Below, piece after piece: positions 62,388 through 64,000 of a DNA stretch of 64,000 bases. Location: NCBI RefSeq assembly GCF_900113245.1, contig NZ_FOOQ01000002.1, positions 310,001 to 374,000 on the forward strand. Reading direction: 5' to 3'. Position numbers and translations under genes: made by a program. Each line of letters begins with the position of its first letter. The first letter of the stretch is position 1. The DNA comes from Halopelagius inordinatus (lineage in GTDB: Archaea > Halobacteriota > Halobacteria > Halobacteriales > Haloferacaceae). The notes beneath the pieces were generated by a model that worked only from the letters and a program-made list of their open reading frames with translations, searched no databases and was not told where the DNA came from.

Positions 62388-62502
62388 GCCGAACAGCGGC
62401 GACGGTACATTAAATGTTTTGTGTATCTCTGCCCAAATTGACAGTGAAAAGTAATGATGGGGTGAGCTCCTCTTATCGCCCCGATCCGCTGAGTTGAGAA
62501 GC

Positions 62503-62570
62503 TCTCGGGCCACTTCCGAGTGTGCGAGGCAGCACGAGGCGGGAAAACGCCTCGTAACAGCGGGGTGCCA
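62503..62570. ncRNA. Hairpin-rich stretch, possible structured RNA
   Basis: Consecutive stems are CTCGG/CCGAG with a 7-nt loop near 62504-62520, and the perfect 8-bp ACGAGGCG/CGCCTCGT with a 6-nt loop (62534-62555), then a weak GC stem. No terminator-like T-run follows. It lies in an otherwise AT-rich gap between divergent genes. No known RNA family is recognised; it may also be a DNA site. Confidence 0.25.
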
Positions 62571-62698
62571 TTCTAAACATTAGATTAGTCGCGTGCGGGC
62601 GTCTATCTATCCGGTCCTATCACCGGGACCAGTAATATTACGAATAAGTATAATAGGGCCGAAAAATTGTTCAATCAATTTACCATCCACTTAGAACA

Positions 62699-62708
62699 AG
62701 ATATATGC
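62699..62708 (+). promoter_or_regulatory. TATA box of the amidase gene
   Basis: gatatatgca is centred about 30 bp before the ATG at 62735, fitting a leaderless or near-leaderless haloarchaeal transcript. Confidence 0.5.
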
Positions 62709-62734
62709 ACGATTTGGCATCTATTTAGTCTCAA

Positions 62735-64000
62735 ATGTCAGATAGATGTAGAACGAGCGAGAGGAGTTCACAGTCGGGGTCTCTTCCGATCGACCGCCGG
62801 TCTCTGTTGAAAGGAATCGGTGCCGCGGGGCTGATTGGAGCGGGGACGGCGACCGCCAGCGCGGGCGATTCCGGAACCTCCGGGTCCGACGGCGGATTCA
62901 CCGCGGTCGAGGCGACCGCTTCGGACGTCCTCGACGCGATCGAGAGCGGGGAGGCGACGGCCGAATCGATCGTCGAGCAGTACCTAGAGCGGATCGAGGT
63001 CTACGACGAGGCGCTCGACGCGATTATCACCGTGAATCCCGACGCGGTCGAACGCGCCGAAGAGCTCGATGCGAAATACGAGGATTCGGGGGCCGTCGGT
63101 CCGCTACACGGCGTCCCGGTCGTCCTGAAGGACAACTACGATACCGGTGACATGCCGACGACCAACGGCTCGCTCTCGATGAAGGAGTCTCAGCCGCCGG
63201 ACGACGGGTTCCTCGTCCAACAGCTCCGTGAAGCGGGCGGCGTCGTCGTCGCCAAAGCCAACCTCGACGAGTTCGCCCGCGGGATAGAGGGCAGTAGCTC
63301 GTACGGGGGCCAGACGCGCAACGCCTACGCGCTCGGTCGCAATCCGAGCGGTTCCAGCGCCGGGACCGGAGCCTCGATCGCGGCGAGTCTCGGGGTGATC
63401 GGTACCGGCTCGGACACCTGCGGATCGATTCGCAACCCGTCGGCGTTCGGAAGCCTGGTCGGCATCCGACCGACGCTCGGGCTACTGAGCCGCGATGGTA
63501 TCGTCCCGTTGAACTTAGAGCGAGACACGGGTGGTCCGATGTGCCGGACGGTTCACGATGCGGCGCTCGCGTTGGACGTGATGGCTGGGTACGATCCGAA
63601 CGACCCGATCACGGCCCGCGGAGCGGACGAAATCCCGGCCGAAGACGACCAGACGCCCGAAGACAGCTACACCGAGTACCTCGACGAGGACGGACCCGAC
63701 GGGGTACGAGTCGGCGTTCTCCGCGATTTCTTCGGGCCCGAAGAGGAGATTCTCGAAGGAGACGAAGGAGACGAAGAAGACGAGTACGACCTGACCGTAG
63801 CGGAAGCCAAAGCGGAGGCGGTGCAGGTGACCGCCGTCATCGAGACCGCGCTCCACGATATGAGCTCCGAGGGAGCGGAGATCGTCGAGTTAGACACCGT
63901 TCCGAACCTCGACGAACTCCTCGAAGAGGCCGACTCGCCCGATCCGTTCAAACAGGATCTCAACGCCTACCTCGAAGACGTCGACAACGAGTACGACACG
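62735..64000 (+). CDS. Secreted amidase (amidase-signature family), 3' end beyond window
   Basis: ATG at 62735 is open to the last base (422 codons). A Tat signal (IDRRSLLKGIGAAGLIGAGT) is followed by a Gly/Ser linker. The amidase-signature triad is in view: Lys in PVVLKDNYD, cis-Ser in GRNPSGSSAGTGAS and the nucleophile Ser in SDTCGSIRNPSAF. These Ser-Ser-Lys hydrolases cleave amide bonds; the substrate is unknown. A Glu/Asp-rich insert (EGDEGDEEDEYD) follows the core. Codons such as GAT and CTA and GATC-rich stretches set it apart from the core genes. Confidence 0.9.
   Translation, partial: MSDRCRTSERSSQSGSLPIDRRSLLKGIGAAGLIGAGTATASAGDSGTSGSDGGFTAVEATASDVLDAIESGEATAESIVEQYLERIEVYDEALDAIITVNPDAVERAEELDAKYEDSGAVGPLHGVPVVLKDNYDTGDMPTTNGSLSMKESQPPDDGFLVQQLREAGGVVVAKANLDEFARGIEGSSSYGGQTRNAYALGRNPSGSSAGTGASIAASLGVIGTGSDTCGSIRNPSAFGSLVGIRPTLGLLSRDGIVPLNLERDTGGPMCRTVHDAALALDVMAGYDPNDPITARGADEIPAEDDQTPEDSYTEYLDEDGPDGVRVGVLRDFFGPEEEILEGDEGDEEDEYDLTVAEAKAEAVQVTAVIETALHDMSSEGAEIVELDTVPNLDELLEEADSPDPFKQDLNAYLEDVDNEYDT

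Larger units (their letters stand above)
62388..62734. other. Region upstream of the amidase gene
   Basis: This gap of about 350 bp has no gene. It contains the S-layer 2 promoter (about 62405-62416), an island of short hairpins (62500-62560, listed separately), and the AT-rich amidase promoter. Confidence 0.5.

Noticed and set aside
1-64000. tRNA, rRNA, CRISPR arrays, transposases, integrases and prophage genes
   Set aside because: I looked through the gaps and gene products for these and recognised none. A tRNA missed by eye cannot be excluded without a covariance search.

Overview
The window is haloarchaeal chromosome (class Halobacteria, probably a Haloferacales-type genus; I cannot fix the genus). 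The signs are very high GC at third codon positions, strongly acidic proteins, Tat-lipoprotein signals (RR...C), a PGF-CTERM S-layer glycoprotein, archaeal type IV pilins, HalOD1 and Bat-type regulators, split glycine decarboxylase, HMG-CoA synthase, RfcL and archaeal EF-1 alpha. I saw no rRNA, tRNA, CRISPR array, insertion sequence or prophage.

Layout. 1-10.5 kb: three transcription units, each with a TTAGG-N4-CCTAA palindrome 15-22 bp before its first start codon, which looks like a DtxR/IdeR-type iron box. They encode an exported GMC dehydrogenase pair; a five-gene operon joining an RGP-type glucan-protein synthase, a complete ferric-iron type ABC transporter and a membrane GT39-like glycosyltransferase; and a GT2 glycosyltransferase. 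10.6-16.4 kb: a zinc-ribbon protein, the glycine cleavage operon gcvT-gcvH-gcvPA-gcvPB (reverse), and an orphan phoU. 16.9-19.6 kb: small regulators (winged helix, Bat-type HTH, HalOD1) and a NUDIX hydrolase. 19.7-25.5 kb: malate:quinone oxidoreductase, an EF-1 alpha gene outside its usual ribosomal operon, NYN and TatD proteins, DUF2150. 25.5-28.1 kb: a large pilin-like surface protein with a PA14 domain. 28-38.5 kb: HMG-CoA synthase, an XRE regulator, acetyltransferases (one a decayed remnant), two PPOX proteins, a zinc-type ABC transporter and RfcL. 38.6-53.8 kb: a polar amino-acid ABC transporter, heme A synthase, an M24 protein that has lost metal ligands, malic enzyme, RNase H, a CBS protein, a cytidylate-kinase-like protein without the P-loop lysine, and assorted enzymes.

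53.8-64 kb is a cell-surface island: two tandem type IV pilins, then two S-layer glycoprotein genes facing each other (55,550-58,423 plus; 62,275-59,909 minus) around an unrecognised gene, then a secreted amidase cut by the window end. The two S-layer genes share exact DNA blocks up to 51 bp and also a conserved 5' leader of about 112-119 nt, so they form inverted repeats able to recombine. By eye, GATC is several times denser here than in the rest of the window.

The two best leads are the iron-box operon that couples iron uptake to glycosylation, and the inverted S-layer pair with its conserved untranslated leader.
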